Below, piece by piece: positions 1 through 15,100 of a stretch of DNA of 64,000 nt. The notes under the pieces are model-generated. The model had not been told where the DNA came from, did no database searches, and saw nothing but the letters and a program-made list of their open reading frames with translations. Position 1 is the first letter of the stretch, and each line of letters starts with the position of its first letter. The position numbers and the translations under genes were made by a program. This stretch comes from Eumeta japonica (taxonomy: Eukaryota; Arthropoda; Insecta; Lepidoptera; Psychidae), in the NCBI GenBank assembly GCA_005406025.1, contig BGZK01000287.1, positions 310,001 to 374,000 on the forward strand, given 5' to 3'.

Positions 1-3000
1 TTATACTTACCGTCCCAAAGCGAAACACACAAAAAAAAATATTTCTTAATAAGCTAATTAATTCACAACAAGCACGCAAAAGGAAATCTCAAATGTAAAG
101 TTAGCGATTCGATCTTATTCAAGAGCACGATGACGCGAGAGATGAAACCGATAAAGTCCAAAAATAAACCGGGAAGCGCGCTACTAAAAAAATGACTCCA
201 TAAATATTCAAATTATTTAAATACAACTAAATATTTCTCGGGATTACGTACATGCATTCGAGTTTTCTCTTTTTAACTCTTAATGAAACAAAAATTTATG
301 AAAAACTTACCAGTAATTTATTTAATATTTCGGATTTTTTTCTATTGATTTTTGAAATATAAATGTGGTTTTTTCGACATGCAGTTCATCAGAAAAATTG
401 TACAGCAATTGCGAAATTTAATTGACACTGACACATTTCCAACCTTTCGCCATTCTTGCTTGGTGTTGACTGAAGCAAAAATTTTCCTGACAGTAAAGTA
501 AATGTATTGCTCTTACTTATTCTATAATTTCCCACAACATCATTAACTAAGTTACGTAAGAAATCTATGCAACCAATAAATTAAGTACATAAGAAAGACT
601 CTAAATTATCTTTTTAAAATGGATTTGTTGAAAGTTAAAGCTAGGCTATTTATTCTGTCGTTTTATCAATTGAAGAATAATCCTCAAATTAGCGAAGATT
701 TGAATTAAAGAATTATATTCTTAAATTATCGGCTGAAGTCATTTAATGCAATCTACACACTATAAGCTCCTAGTAAATTTTTATAGGATATTTAATGAAA
801 AAATAAGCATAGCGATCACAAGAGAATAAGTGATCATCGCACCCATGGACACATGCAACCATGAAGTAGATTTTAGTGCGATACTAGTCTTTTAAAAACA
901 TAAGTTTTTGTATGGAAGGTCTTCTAATGTTTCTTGATTAGGAATACCGCTGATTCATAATTTAAAGTTTTACAAAAAAGCCAACCATCAAAATAGTGTT
1001 AATGGTATTTCAGGATAGTAGAATGATGATTGAATTTAGTAATGGGACTAAAGTTGAATATTTTTTGAGAGTATTTTTCATAGTTATATTGTATGGAATC
1101 GATCATGCATTTTCCCCAATATTTATAATTTTTTTTTTTTGGATACACTTTGTCAAAGAAACTATAATTATAGAAATAGCCGTTTCTGAAAAAAATTGCG
1201 TCATGTGGTGCCGCAAACTGACGACCGCGCTCGCGCTTGCAACCTGGCCAAGCATTTAGTGGGGTTGTGTTTATACTATTTTATATTATTGATAAGTATA
1301 TGTTCAATGATATACTTTAGTTATAGTTACTTTGCATGCATGATCGATTCCATCATATATGCCATAAATTGGGCTCAAAGATGATTTTTCGTAAGACCAA
1401 CGGGTCGAGCTGACCGTATATTAAAATATCATAGACTATTTCAGACACTTTGCGTTGAACGTGGTTTAGAGTAAAAACTTTAAACGAAGTATCCTACACT
1501 TTGAAAATTAAAAGTGTTGAGTCAGCTTGAAGTACTGTCGTACTCTATAAACATTCCAAGCATTTTAAAAAGGGAAAGTGGATTTTTTTACCAAAAATAT
1601 AGCGATAATCTGAACTTATAAATTAAAAGTCAAATGAGGTATCAGAAATAAATTTAAAAGTATTTATATTGAATAAAGTGTATTTTACTATGGTCTGTTA
1701 TTTTGTTTAAAGTATTCTTAGTCTTCTACGAAAAAATGAATGTCATTACAATTTAATACATTTCGACAGCAACTTCACATCATAAGGTCAGTGATCTTTA
1801 ATTTTATCTTTCATAGAAAAAAAATCTCTTTATCCAATTGCTTTCAGGGAAACAGCACAGAGGTAATGTAAACTAAACTTTTGAATATATTTTTGAATAT
1901 AACATATATTTTTTTTATTTATTTACTTAATAATTAAATAAATAATCTCTCTCATTTATTCTCACCTTTTATAAACCCATTACACTCAATTGTGTTTTTT
2001 TTATGAATACATATAAAATATATAATATAATGGTATCTACTGTAATAAGTTATTTTTTTATAGTAGTTATAATGTACATATAATGATTGAATTGACCTTT
2101 TAAAAAGCCTAGTTGCGGTCAATATATTCATTTGTAGCAATACTGATTAAATGTCAAAAATACGTTCCTATGACAGTTTGTAGTATTCAAGTATTTTATC
2201 ATAATGAAAAAATATTAGTTTCAAGTTGACCATGGAAGGGGGAGTGTGTACTAAATAAAAAGCAGCTAAATTTACTTAGTGAAATTACGTTTGTATGTAA
2301 AAAAGTGATGCAAAGTCAAATTATCAATTAGTTGACTTCGATTCTAAAGAAAAATGCTTGTATTTAATTGGTATGTATAAGAAACTCACTAATAATAAAA
2401 GTGAAAGTTTGTTTCTTTAAGTATTGAACTTTAAAAAATGAGTAGTAATTAAATATTGGTTTTTAATCCATTATTTTATTGTAAATAAGTATCTCAAATG
2501 TGGCTTATGCTATGATAATAATAGCATTATTGCTTTAGCCCCAAAATATTATAAACAACTAATTGTAAATGTTGTTGACCTTCATGGATTTATATCTTTA
2601 TTTGCGACGAAACTTACAAATCCGGAAACTGTTTTGCAATGAAAAAATAAAGAACGAACTTTCCATTCACGAGTTTCGTATGAGATAGATTTATCGTCTA
2701 TAATTTTTGTATATATATACAAGCATATCCATAGTTTAATTATGTATTATGTTAGACTCGCCTATTTCTCTTTTTTTTCTACATTTCGTCATCATCAGGA
2801 TCTAATAACAGCTTATTAGGGTCAATGTCAAAAATAATCAGATTTTTTCACTTTTAAATAGTAACTTTAAAACTTTTTGCTGAAAGCTACTATAAACATA
2901 TTTTCTAAAGAAGTAGTAATCATTACATAGCACCATGATCACGCACGCAATGATAGAACAAATCGAACGTTAATTAATTGCTTGCGTACTTCCTCCTGGA

Positions 3001-5926
3001 TTGGATGGCGGTGATGAGAAAACAAAATATAAATTATTATCAATTGTCAACTACGTGCAGCATCAGAGTGTTTCAAAAAATTCTTCTATGAACTATTCTT
3101 AGGTGGTTGGCACGATGGTCGTGATCCTGTGCAATGAAATATGGTAGTGCTGATATGGTTGCTATTTTTTATTTTCCTGTGCTGTGTACTTATATGTCTT
3201 TCGACATGCTATTCATAGAAAATCCCATGCTTTGTCTTATTGGAACAACAGAATCATTTTTCCTGTTTGCATAATATTTTTACATGGCATATCTGAAACA
3301 TGGAATACCAGACAGCCAAAAATTGACATTTTTATTCTAAGAGTAAATTATTATATATTGTTTCCTTTCATTTTATAAAACCAAAACTCATGGATATAGT
3401 TTTCCATATTATGATTATGAATTTCATGATTGTCGATTTACATAACTAGTGTTGTTTTGTTTTCGTATTGATTGTATTACTATATTAAGTAGAATAATTA
3501 TTATGTTTTATAATTTAATTTAATTATGTGAATTTTAAAGATATTGGTTGTTGGGCTAGCATGTAAGGCTTAAGGTCAAAGCTCTGCCAACTGAAATGAA
3601 AAGACTGTGGCAGGATGTCTGTATGTCATGGTATGGCAAAAAACCTGATACAATAGTGCACGACACTACTCTAAACCCGATCGTCACCTTATACTTTATA
3701 AGGCATTTGACCACATCTAGAGTACTCTTGACACGTCATTATCAACTATTGTCTCTGAACTGAATCCAACATCAAACATCTCGAATCATCGAAGATCCTA
3801 TAATATCTGGCCACCTCAACACAGCCTTACAAAGAGACATAGCATCTTTCTGCATAGTTATTGCATACACCATGGGGAGTTCTCCCAAAAATTAAAATTA
3901 TTCAACCTTATTCCTGCTACTGAACTCTGTCATCGTACTGCTCATCATAAATATCACCATCACCATCTTGATGGCTAGCTTTCTACAACCATACACTTCA
4001 TACATAATTTTTAACTGTGTACAGCAAAATTTTTGTTACTACGTAAACCCCCTTATAGTATTTGGAGTTGATATCAGCAGCATGCTGATGTCAGTTCAGG
4101 GGGTTTTCAAGAAAAAGTGTATTCAATTCTATAAGACCAATAACATACTAATGACTAACTTGAAGTTGCGGATGTCCATGGGCGGTGACCATCTATTCCC
4201 TGGTGGCCCACACGCAAGTTGACTCTTAAATACCTTATGAAAAAAATTCTTTGTTTTTATACATTATATTTATAGAAAATTAAAAAAGATTTTTTTTATT
4301 ATAAAAGTATTGCATATACTGTAGTATTTTTGTCTATTATTTCATTTAATTTGCGATGAATTTAATTGATGCTTTTCATCCTATCCAATTTGTATTAGAT
4401 TACGTTATTATTATTATTTTTATTACATATTACAGTTGATATCTATCAAAAGTGTTAATTTTTCTTCAATATTCGAAGTATGCATTGTTTAATTGAATAT
4501 TTTACTTTCTTTATCAATAACTATAGTCATAATAAAAGGTTAGACATGTGAGATAACTTAAAGTTATAGGTGCTCTTTGACATGAATTATTTAATAAATC
4601 ACTGAGTTACATCATTATTAACGGTTCAAGTTTTAGCATATCTTATAGGAGTTAACTGTGCTTCGTAGTTTTTCAAGCCCGTATGTCTATTTGAGAGTAA
4701 ACCTGTGTACATTTTTGTGTCAAATAAAAATTATTGTCAGTACTTGACATTCGATAGAGTGAAATAATTTTTGACAATATGATATTGTTTCAAACTGCGC
4801 TCACGAGATAAATAATTGAAAGTACAAAATACTTCTAAATAATATTTGGGAATAGGGCGCTATATTGATATTTAGAATATTATATTTCTTGATGTATAAA
4901 CTAATTAAAGATGATTATCGAAAGAGAACCCAAAATTGAATTCAGTTAAAAAACTATGAACTATAAGCCAACAACAATTATATGCTCTCTTTTATATAAA
5001 ACGGATTTTATTCCACATAGCGCTAGTAAATAATGATGTCACTGGGTACTAGAGCTTTCTCTGTCTAATTAAAAATTTTAAAAAATTATTACTCAAGCAT
5101 TTTTGTGAATATAAAAAAAAAAAACTTTCACTACATTCTTACTCAAATAAAAAAAGCTTTAAATATACTAATATAAAAATATACTAAAGCAGTTCATATT
5201 ACCCTATAAAATGTAAACAAGTTCCATAAAATGTTTACAAAAGCATGAGTTGTACTAAACCTAAACGTGGCTTCTGCTATATTCAATGGTGGATGTAGGG
5301 TTGGGGTCATGGGAATCACGACTTGGCACTGCTGGGTATTTGTCTCACTATTGTAATAGAATTAGAGCCAGTCCTGACGATCTCGATGCGTGACCTTATC
5401 CTGACTTGAAGGTTGAGCCCTTGCTGCCGCTACTATATAAGTATTCTAAGTACTCTCAAAGAGCAAAGCAGCTCTTCAGGTACTATAAGAAACTTATTAC
5501 CAAAGCTGAGTATGTTGACAAATTACGCTATTGACTATAAGCGCGCTAGTCTGTACAGATTTGTGTTTTTCGTTCCTTGTCAAGGTTATATTATGTACTT
5601 CAAGAACCTTTACTAATCTGTGATATACTTTTATTCCATTATATCCCTAAAATAAAATAATATTGCTTTCATTAAATTTTGTTTTGGTATTATAAGGATA
5701 TATTTGTACATATTTATTTACGTACATAGAATGTTAATTGGCAATTATTGTCTAAAATGATTATTACTATGTTTAAGGATGAAATAATTGTGTAATGAGC
5801 AATCATGATGATTAAAAACTTTTGTGCTTTGAAATTAAAAGAAAAAATGAAAATGTGCTAATAAATCTTTTTTTTATTCACAGACACCATAGTTTTAATA
5901 ACAACTTTGTATATTATTTTTTACAG
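1..5926. other. AT-rich upstream region without a recognisable gene
   Basis: I see no coding exon here: open frames are short, AT-rich and lack domain patterns. It presumably holds the promoter and first noncoding exon(s) of the LRR gene, because the ATG-bearing exon is preceded by a 3' splice site. Repeat scraps are present: the segments near 820-870 and 4160-4215 share a core (CCATGGACA or its complement beside GTAAGTGAT-like or GGCGGTGA-like sequence) that also occurs near 54740-54800. These look like old copies of one dispersed lepidopteran repeat. Confidence 0.5.
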
Positions 5927-5942
5927 GTCACAAAATACTTAC

Positions 5943-6195
5943 ATGGTCAACATATTATTTTCAATATGGCTGCCATTCGCTATCTCAGAATATATACCAC
6001 CGGGCCCAAGATATGCATGCCCAAAAGAGACAGAACGCTATCTCTTTCACCCATGCGTGTGTGAGAAAGGGACAGATGATGGGCTGTTCATTCTCTGTGA
6101 GAATGCCGGCTTGGCGGTACTAAGTGTCGGCTTGGGAAATATAGCTGGGAGAGGGTTGCCAATTGAAAAACTGGTGTTGAATGAATGCAAAATAT
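5943..6195 (+). CDS. LRR gene exon 1: signal peptide and LRRNT cap
   Basis: The exon proper begins at 5927 after a pyrimidine-rich tract ending TTTTTTACAG, so 5927-5942 is 5' UTR. The ATG at 5943 is followed by a hydrophobic stretch (VNILFSIWLPFAIS), a good signal peptide. A Cys-rich N-cap follows (ACPKETE..., HPCVCEKG, ILCENAG), then the first LRR strand. The exon ends at phase 1 before GTTAGT. Reading on meets TAG at once, which supports the splice site. Confidence 0.8.
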
Positions 6196-9100
6196 GTTAG
6201 TATAACCTCGTATGTAGTTGTACTTACTGCCTATACGTTTGTAAATAGAATGTGTCATTTACTAGCTGTGCTCTTGACTATGTACGCATACATTTTTTTA
6301 AACATCATCTATTTATAATAAAGCCTTATAGGCTTTTGTCTGTTGTTTCAAGCTATTCTTAAGTGACCTGTGAAAAATCCACACAAATACATCTAGCAGT
6401 TTTAGAGGTCAACATGTTCAAACAGATAAACAAAGCTTTTGAAAATAGCTGTATTGTATTCTGCTACATTCTCTACATCACCAGCAATCATTTTTGACAA
6501 ATATTTTTATTGTACAAACAAAACGGTTTTACAGTTTTATTTTTAATTTCAAATATTATAAATTGTTTCTATAAATATTACTTACTATGTAAAATTAAAA
6601 GTAGACTTAAATATAACCTGATATTTTAATTTCTAAATAGAACAATAGTATTTTAATAATAATAATATAAACTCACTCCTATTTCTCAGAAGGGTAGGCA
6701 GAGACTAGATTTCTATATGGTGCAACCCTTACATATCTTTCTTGCCTCATTAACAAGTGAGGAAAGAGTAGTATTTTAATTTGATAATATATTCTATAAA
6801 TACTAAAAGATATTCTTAGGTATATTATTAATGTTTCTTTTTGGAGATTTTCAACAAAACATATTTTGTTCATTGCAGCTAATCTATTTGGAGCAATTCT
6901 TCATAGATCTACGGTAAGGAAGTTAGAAATCCGAAACACACCGATAGAGACTATTGATGAGTACGCATTTGCCGGTGTCAACCGAACATTGCAAGAATTG
7001 AAAATAATCAATACGAAATTAAAAGGATTCCCTAAGGAAGCATTTAAAGTTGGTAACATTGTTGGAGTTTATGATATAAGATTGTTTGATTAGAGAATGT
7101 TCTTCGGATGATACCTAGGTGTAATTGTTACTACACAAGTTATATAAAAATTGGCTAGGTATAAGTTGGGTTACATTGGTACATAATTTTTAACATATGA
7201 AAAACTAATTTTAAACAATCATTTTTAGGTTTCTCCGCTAGGACTTTATCTTTTGAAAATGAAAATCAATAAAAATTTTTACTCGCCATTTTGCGTTAAC
7301 TCTCGTACAACTTTAGAAATGATGTTGAGTATTTATTGGCAGTTTCATAAAATTATGCTTGCTTAAAAAATTGTTTACCTAAACCCAAATATAATCGTTG
7401 ATGTTAAAAATTTATGAAAACCTAAATCACTCATGCAAAGCACGAAATTACTACAGAAGTCATTACCACTATGTAGGGTCTACTGGTTCAGCTTGGCTTT
7501 GCCAGCAGAGTAACATTTATAGAACATAAGTCTAATCACGTGGTCTAATGTAGATAAATTATGGCTCAATTTTCCCCCGCATTTGCGAGCCATACACGTA
7601 CGTATTACTATATGAAATCGTTCGTGATTTTAATACTCGGAAACTAATGGAACCGTCCTGTGCGCGGCTACTACCATAGACAAAACTAGTTGTCTTTGGC
7701 ATGTGGAAATAGACGTGTGCAAATTGGCGTTTCTTTTGATTTTCTCGAGTCGATAGACTTAGTCGCTTTTACTACATGAATAATGTAGAATTAAAAAAAT
7801 ATATATTCTCGTATAACCTATCATCATGACTTGCGTATGGAGGTAATCAAGCCACTTTATTTTTCAGGTACATTGCCGACGTGTATATTTCGTGCATACA
7901 AGAAATTTGTCTATAATGAAATGTACCCCATTAGTGACCATAGTAGTTACATACAGTAACTCAAAATTTAACCTTTCCTTTTTAAATCTGTTTTTAGGTT
8001 TAAAAACAGATTTAAACTAATTGCAAAGTTTGCAGTTTTTAGCATTACATGTTAAATTGTTTCAGAGATAAAGGCTATGTGGGATATATCGAAATTGTTC
8101 CACTAATTGGTTTTTTTAGTTTCAAGTGTAAAATCTTAGCAAATCCAGACAATTTTAAAGACTATTATTTTCTATAAAGATTACTAATTTTAACTAAAAC
8201 TACCTTGATTTTCTGCAATGGTATCATCTGAAAGCATTCATTTTTCAAATTAATAATTTATAATGATTGATTTTATTTCTATGATTTTGAATACTTAATA
8301 TGTTTTTTCATACTTTACAGAATATTAAAGCCAGTTGAGATCAGGTACATTAAACTCTGCATATTTGCATATTTTTTTGTGTATTGTGTTTCCTTGTATT
8401 AAGGTAGATCTTGCTTATTTATGTCTACATCTCTTTATAACACCTAAATGTGTATGTAGCAACTTCAGTGTGTTTATGAGTTGTGTGTTTATTTTTTAAA
8501 TGTCCTATGTATGCTACTTCATGTTCTCATACCAATGCGCTATTCTGAAATTACCGATTCATCTGTTTACAGATTTTAGGAAATCTGTCTCTCCTGTATA
8601 TTGATGGTCATGAAATAACTAAACTGGATAAAGACATCTTTGCTGGGAGCTATATAACCAATAGGTTGGAAAAGTTGCACATAGTCAACGGCCAAATAGC
8701 GGACATACCAGTAGAACCTTTTCAGGTAAAATCATGTAATTTTTTGGGTCTTCTCTTGTTTTTGTTATAATTTGTATTTATATTAATATTACTGAGAAAA
8801 AACATGGCCAATGCGAGTTGGACTCGCGCACGAAAGGATCCGTACTACCGTAAAATAGATTGCATATTTTTTAAATGTAGTTAATGAAAAATCAAGAACA
8901 AAAAGTAAAGTTCAACGAAAAACACCGAAAAGCATGTTTCTTTTTCATATGGGGACCCCTATTAGTTCTAAACTTAATTTTGTATTTAATATTTACTGTT
9001 AAAGCGGCCATAGTAATAAATGCTCTGAAAATTTTAAATGTCTGCCTATTAGGTTTTGAAAGATGCAGACCTGTGATAGATGGATGGGCAGATAGACAAA

Positions 9101-12100
9101 GAGACAGTGGATCCTTAGTAATAGCATCTCATTGGCACCTTTTGCATATGGTACCCTATAAAAGCATAGTAATTTAATCATGTTCTTATAATATAGTTAT
9201 TCAAGATTTATGGGCTTTAATCAAAAAGTTAGGCATCTCTGAATAGTTAACGTCATATCACGTCGCCGCTAGAGGGCGTGCGCTCTACCCGGTAAGTAAC
9301 GGTTTTGTCAAAAATTAAAAAAAATACCTATGTGTGTGTGTGGCCTATGATAATAGACTTCCGCGTTCAGTTTTATTAAATGTAGATATTACAACAGCTC
9401 ATTCACATCTCATTTATGGTTGTATTATAAATGTTGTCAAGCAAGTAATTAAAATAATCTTGTCAAAAAACCCATTATTCTAGCATTATAATCTCACAGG
9501 TGACAATAAGGTGACCAGATCGCACATAGCACAATGCGTCTTTCTTTCATTCATATGTAATTCATCAGTATTTTATGTTTCAGTTTTGAAATCTTTTTAC
9601 GTGATCCACATGGCTTACATGATCTCGTCATGGATATGTAATTAAAAAAAAATTTAGTCACATCCATTATAGTAGTCCAACATTGTCTATTAAAGTGTAA
9701 ACTTTGCAATATTTGTCATGTAGTGTAGCGAAAATTATGCGTTTATTATGTCAGTAGAACAAAGCAGATTGAATATCGTCTATCTGTTGCTTTAACAACT
9801 TAATTTGATATTTGTGTAATAAATTTCAGCATTTAAAGAAACTGAAGACTCTCGACCTCCATGGTAACAGAATAGCTGTGCTAAAGAGGAACCAGTTCAA
9901 GGGCATGCGTGAAGCTGAGGTCTTGGATTTGAGGTGATGACCAAGATTTTGTTATCTTTTATTAGTTCAATTAATCTTATTAGAATAATCCTACATATTA
10001 TATTGTATCAATTTTCTTAGCTTTTTTTTATAAGATTTTACCTTCTTTATTAAAGATGTTAATTTCATTTTTCTTCTCGCTTTCAATTCTGATTCCAGTA
10101 TTGTTCTAGATTTTGGTCCCGGTTGCACTCTTGATTTTACTCCCGATCTGACCCTCGGTTTTGACTCTGGTCCCGTTCTCAATTTCGATCCCGGTTACAC
10201 TTTTGATTTTACTCCCGATCTGACCCTCGGTTTTGACTCTGGTCCCGTTCTCAATTTCGATCCCGGTTACACTCTTGATTTTACTCCCGATCTGACCTTC
10301 AGTTTTGACTCTGGTCCCGTTCTCAATTTCGATCCCGGTTACACTCTTGATTTTACTCCCGATCTGACCCTCGGTTTTGACTCTGGTCCCGTTCTCAATT
10401 TCGATCCCGATTACACTCTTGATTTTACTCCCGATCTGACCTTCGGTTTTGACTCTGGTCCCGTTCTCAATTTCGATTCCGGTTACACTCTTGATTTTAC
10501 TTCCGATCTGACCCTCGGTTTTGACTCTGGTTCCGTTCTCAATTTTGATCCCGGTTACACTCTTGATTTTACTCCCGATCTGACCTTTGTTTGACTCTGG
10601 TCCGTTCTCAATTTCGATCCTGGTTACACTCTTGATTTTACTTCCGATCTGACCTCGGTTTTGACTCTGGTCCTGTTCTCACTTCGATCCCGGTCACACT
10701 TGATTTTACTCCTGATCTGACCTTCGGTTTTAACTCTGGTCACGTTCTCAATTTCGATCCTGGTTACACTCTTGATTTTACTCCCGATCTGACCCTCGGT
10801 TTTGACTCTGGTCCTGTTCTCAATTCGATCCCGGTTACACTCTTGATTTTACTCCCGATCTGACCTTTGGTTTTGACTCTGGTCCTGTTCTCACTTTCTG
10901 ATCCGGTTAGACTTTGATTTTACTTCCGATCTGACCTCGGTTTTGACTCTGGTCCTGTTCTCATTTCTGATCCTGGTTACACTCTTGATTTTACTCCCGA
11001 TCTGACCTTCGGTTTTGACTCTGGTCCTGTTCTCAATTTCGATCCCGGTTACACTCTTGATGTTACTCCCGATCTGACCTTCTGGTTTTGACTCTAGTCC
11101 CGTTCTCAATTTCGATCCCGGTTACACTCTTGATTTTACTTCCGATTTGACCCTCGGTTTTGACTCTGGTCCCGTTCTCAATTTCGATCCCGGTTACACT
11201 CTTGATTTTACTCCCGATCTGACCTTCGGTTTTGACTCTGTTCCCGTTCTCAATTTCGATCCCGGTTACACTCTTGATTCTAATAATTAATCTGTGATAA
11301 TATTTCTATGTGTAAAATGTATTTTATACATTGTACAAATCGCTTTAGGATAAATTTTCTGATAGTCGATTTAATTAAAATAATGTTTCTATTTTGCTCC
11401 GAGCCAAGCTCTGTATACACGTGTATACCGTATTAGAATCCGTTGAGCGATTTCAGAAATGTGCGCGAATAGACAGACAAAAAATTAAAAAATTGTTTTT
11501 TCTCTTGTGTTACCTTTTTTTATCATCCCCTCTCCAATTTTCATACATACCTTGGAGTACAAACACACCTGGTTCTACTGTTTTATTACAAGTATAGATG
11601 ACATCAAATGAAAAAGATTCATTTTTACAAAGTGCATGGACTTAGAAGTTCAATATCATGATTGTTGAAATGATTTTTTAGATGATTTTATTTGATTATG
11701 GCACACTGTAAATAAATACAAAAATAAGAATAAAATACAGAAAGAATGAAGGATTGTGTTCTGGTTTACAGCCACAACAATATAACCAAGCTGGAGGGTG
11801 TCCACATCGCAGATCTGACCAAGCTGGGCTGGTGTAACGCAAGCCACAACAACATAGCTGACATACCCAGGTAGGTGCCGGGTAACAATTATAGTACAAG
11901 GACGTTATATATATATATTGAAATAGATACGATGTTGACGCAAATGCAAGACAATTAACTCGAGGTCGCAGATGCGGTGTCGTCGGTCGCGTAAATTACA
12001 AAGCACGTTTGCCTTTTTTCTTAGTTATCTACCATCCTTTGCATCTCACATCAAAGCATTTGATGACAAATTGCTTTTAATGCGACTACAACGTGCCTAT

Positions 12101-15100
12101 TAAGAGGGTAGTTAAGTTCTGTTTTCGACGAAAAGTAGGCATTTTATTAAATGCTTTTCTACGAATTAAGGTGAAAACAAACCGACCGTGCGAAAAGATA
12201 AGTTGCGGATAAACCGGAAAATTGCCTAAAACTTATGCGAAAACTCATGTTTTGGACCATAACCTTTCCCTCCTTCTACAAATCATCGATTTCTATGACT
12301 ATATATGGTTTATGGTTAGATAAGATCGTAACTTTTTATTTATTGTTATTGATTGATATATTTTTAATCTGAATCAATTAAAATGGATCATTTTGGGACG
12401 TCGTCATGATTTAAAGGGTCAATATTATTTTTAACATTTAAAATATATTTGAAAAATAGGAATGTACAATCCTAACTGTATGAGATTAAAATTTATTTTA
12501 AATCTGCTTGAAAATGCTTAGAGCTTTGTGGTAGTGGAGATATGGCAATTTGTGTCATGATTTGGATACCAGACCGGCGGCCTCCTGTGGCTTCGTCTGC
12601 ACTTAAAATTTAAAACAATTTCTGTTCTATGACGGTCCCAATCTTTATCTTTATTACAATACTAATTTTGATCTCGCCTCCCACATCAATCTTAAGGTCT
12701 TCTCTGAGGCTTCTCAAGACCAGGATTCAAAGCTGATATTTCTCATTCGTAGGACATAATCATTCTTGGTTTGGTTGTTGAGAAGAATGTAAGTAATCTA
12801 TATGTATTATATAGATTTTTCTTTGTTCGAGCATCACTTAATAAGTGCCGAACGTATTCGGCATAAGACCTTGATCATTTGACACATCGTTTGTAGATGA
12901 TTTTACGCTATTTATCTTAAAGGAAAATAATCATTGCTAAATTTTCATTTTGCAATGATTATAATTATATTCCAACTTATTATTATTATTAATATTTAAT
13001 TATAGCCCAACGGCTACTTCGATCTACGCGCATGTAATTAAAAGTGATGATAAAATTACAAACCAAAAATGTTGTAACATTTTTCAAATCATCCGTTTTA
13101 CTCACTGTTTTATACAAAAACAAAATATTGTCTTTCTTTTTGTAAGAATTGATGTTAGGAAATTACTTTACTTTGATTGCGTTATGTTCTGTATCAGTTG
13201 ACTCAAATTGAATAATATGAAGAAAAAACAATTTTGTTTAAATATAACAATATTTATTCCAGGGGTATGTTTGGAAGAAATTCATTGTTGAAGGTTGTCC
13301 ACTTAAACTCCAACAAGTTAAAGAAGATTGACGGCAACAGTTTCAAAGGGTTGAGGTTTTTGAGGTGAAGTATGAAACAGCAACATCTGATAATAAATGT
13401 CAAGTTAACAAATAAAGCATTCGACCCATCATAAAAAATAGCAGTCAATATATGTGCGTTCATATTAAACGAGCGTATATACTTGCAAAATCGGCTTTAT
13501 TGTACTTTTGAACGTGTATTTTTAGGAATCAACATATTATTCATTATGATTAATAATTCATTGAGGATATATTCAAAAATATATGGCTCGCTAAGGCCAG
13601 AAACATTACATATCTCATTTTATTTTTCTTACTAAGATAATCCATACGGGATGGGCGAAAACGCGATAAAGGAATTGTTTTATTTTTAAGCACAATATTA
13701 TAGTTGAAATTTGTGTTTGTTTCTGCCACTTATGACGAAAAATTTCGTCAAAAAAAATTTTATTTGTAATGATAAAACAAATTGAAACATAACGATGTAA
13801 AATAAATATAACGATAACACAGTTAAAACGCCGACCATCAAAGCAGCGATCGACCTGAACTTCAATAATAATACACACAATCATATTTCCCCAGGCGCCT
13901 GTTCCTACAAGACAATTTGATATCCAGCGTAGGCAAGGAGACGTTCGCGTCTTCTATAAGAATCGGTACCATAGACTTGGCCAGGAACAAATTGATGAAG
14001 GTCGACTTCCAGACCTTTCAACGTATGAGGTATGCTGAGGTGAGTTGACAAAGTATTTCACTTTGGACGTGTCGTGCCTACACTCTCTTTAAAAATTTCG
14101 AATTCAACGAGTAGAAGATTTAGCTAGAAACTCATTTGAGATATTTTTCAAGTTTTATTTGAATTGTTTTAAACTTAAGTATAATTTGAGAGGACTATTT
14201 TCGATTCTAGAACCCTAAAACGTCAAGATCTGATGAAAATTCGATTTTCATAATGGGTAGTTAAAAATTATATCTCTAATATACTAATAAGCTTATTTTT
14301 AAATAAATACTTGCATTTTATTGTGTAACATGCCAATTTTATCATTACGTTTTAAAAACTATTAATAAATTATTCAATAAAAAAAATATGAAAAAAACGC
14401 AATAATTTTCTATTGTGCAAAGCTTTACTTTACGGAAATTCATTCTGTCTGTCTTTATTTCATCTGGTGAATGTTCTTGAGTCACAATCTTACTTGCTGG
14501 ATAGGGATTCTTTGTGGAAAAACAGATTTGAGGTCCGGGGTATTAATGCATGTTGCAGATTAACGCCACGCCACAATTTTTTGTTACAATTCCCTCCACA
14601 GGTAATAATACATTATACGTCAATGTATTAATTTAATTATGTGTTTTATTAATTAAATTATAATAGAAGTCGAGGTAGAACATGGAGTCATACTCATACT
14701 GCCATAGCAATAATTTTACCGCTTACAAATTACAGGTGATAAATTTGGCAGAGAATAAGATCAAAACCATTGAAAAGCAGGCGTTCACCGAATTATATTT
14801 GACTACCGTCAACATTTCCCACAACGAGCTGGCCAGCATGGAGGCGGGCGCCTTCGAGAACTGCCAGAACATGACAGTGCTGGACTTGAGCCACAACAAC
14901 TTGACTGAGATAGGTCGAAACGCCTTTGACGAGAACACCTATGCAGCGGAACTGCAGGTCTCTTACAACAGATTAACGGATTTCAGTCAGGTGAGTGCGT
15001 TTTTGATACAGGTACGTCCACAGGTCGAAGGTCCCGGAGCGAGGCCCTTCACTGGTTCTGCAGTGCTGCCAACATTGAAATATTAATATAATCATATAGC

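Noticed and set aside
996..1384. Overlapping 87-aa and 62-aa plus frames
   Set aside because: Low-complexity AT-rich translation, no splice continuity, no motif.
9991..11109. Basic repetitive minus frames (RTGPESKPRV-type)
   Set aside because: They come from the 72-bp tandem array, whose period is a multiple of three; there is no start context, splice structure or conservation to support a repeat protein.
10070..11281. Possible CRISPR-like array
   Set aside because: Units are contiguous without unique spacers and the context is a eukaryotic intron.
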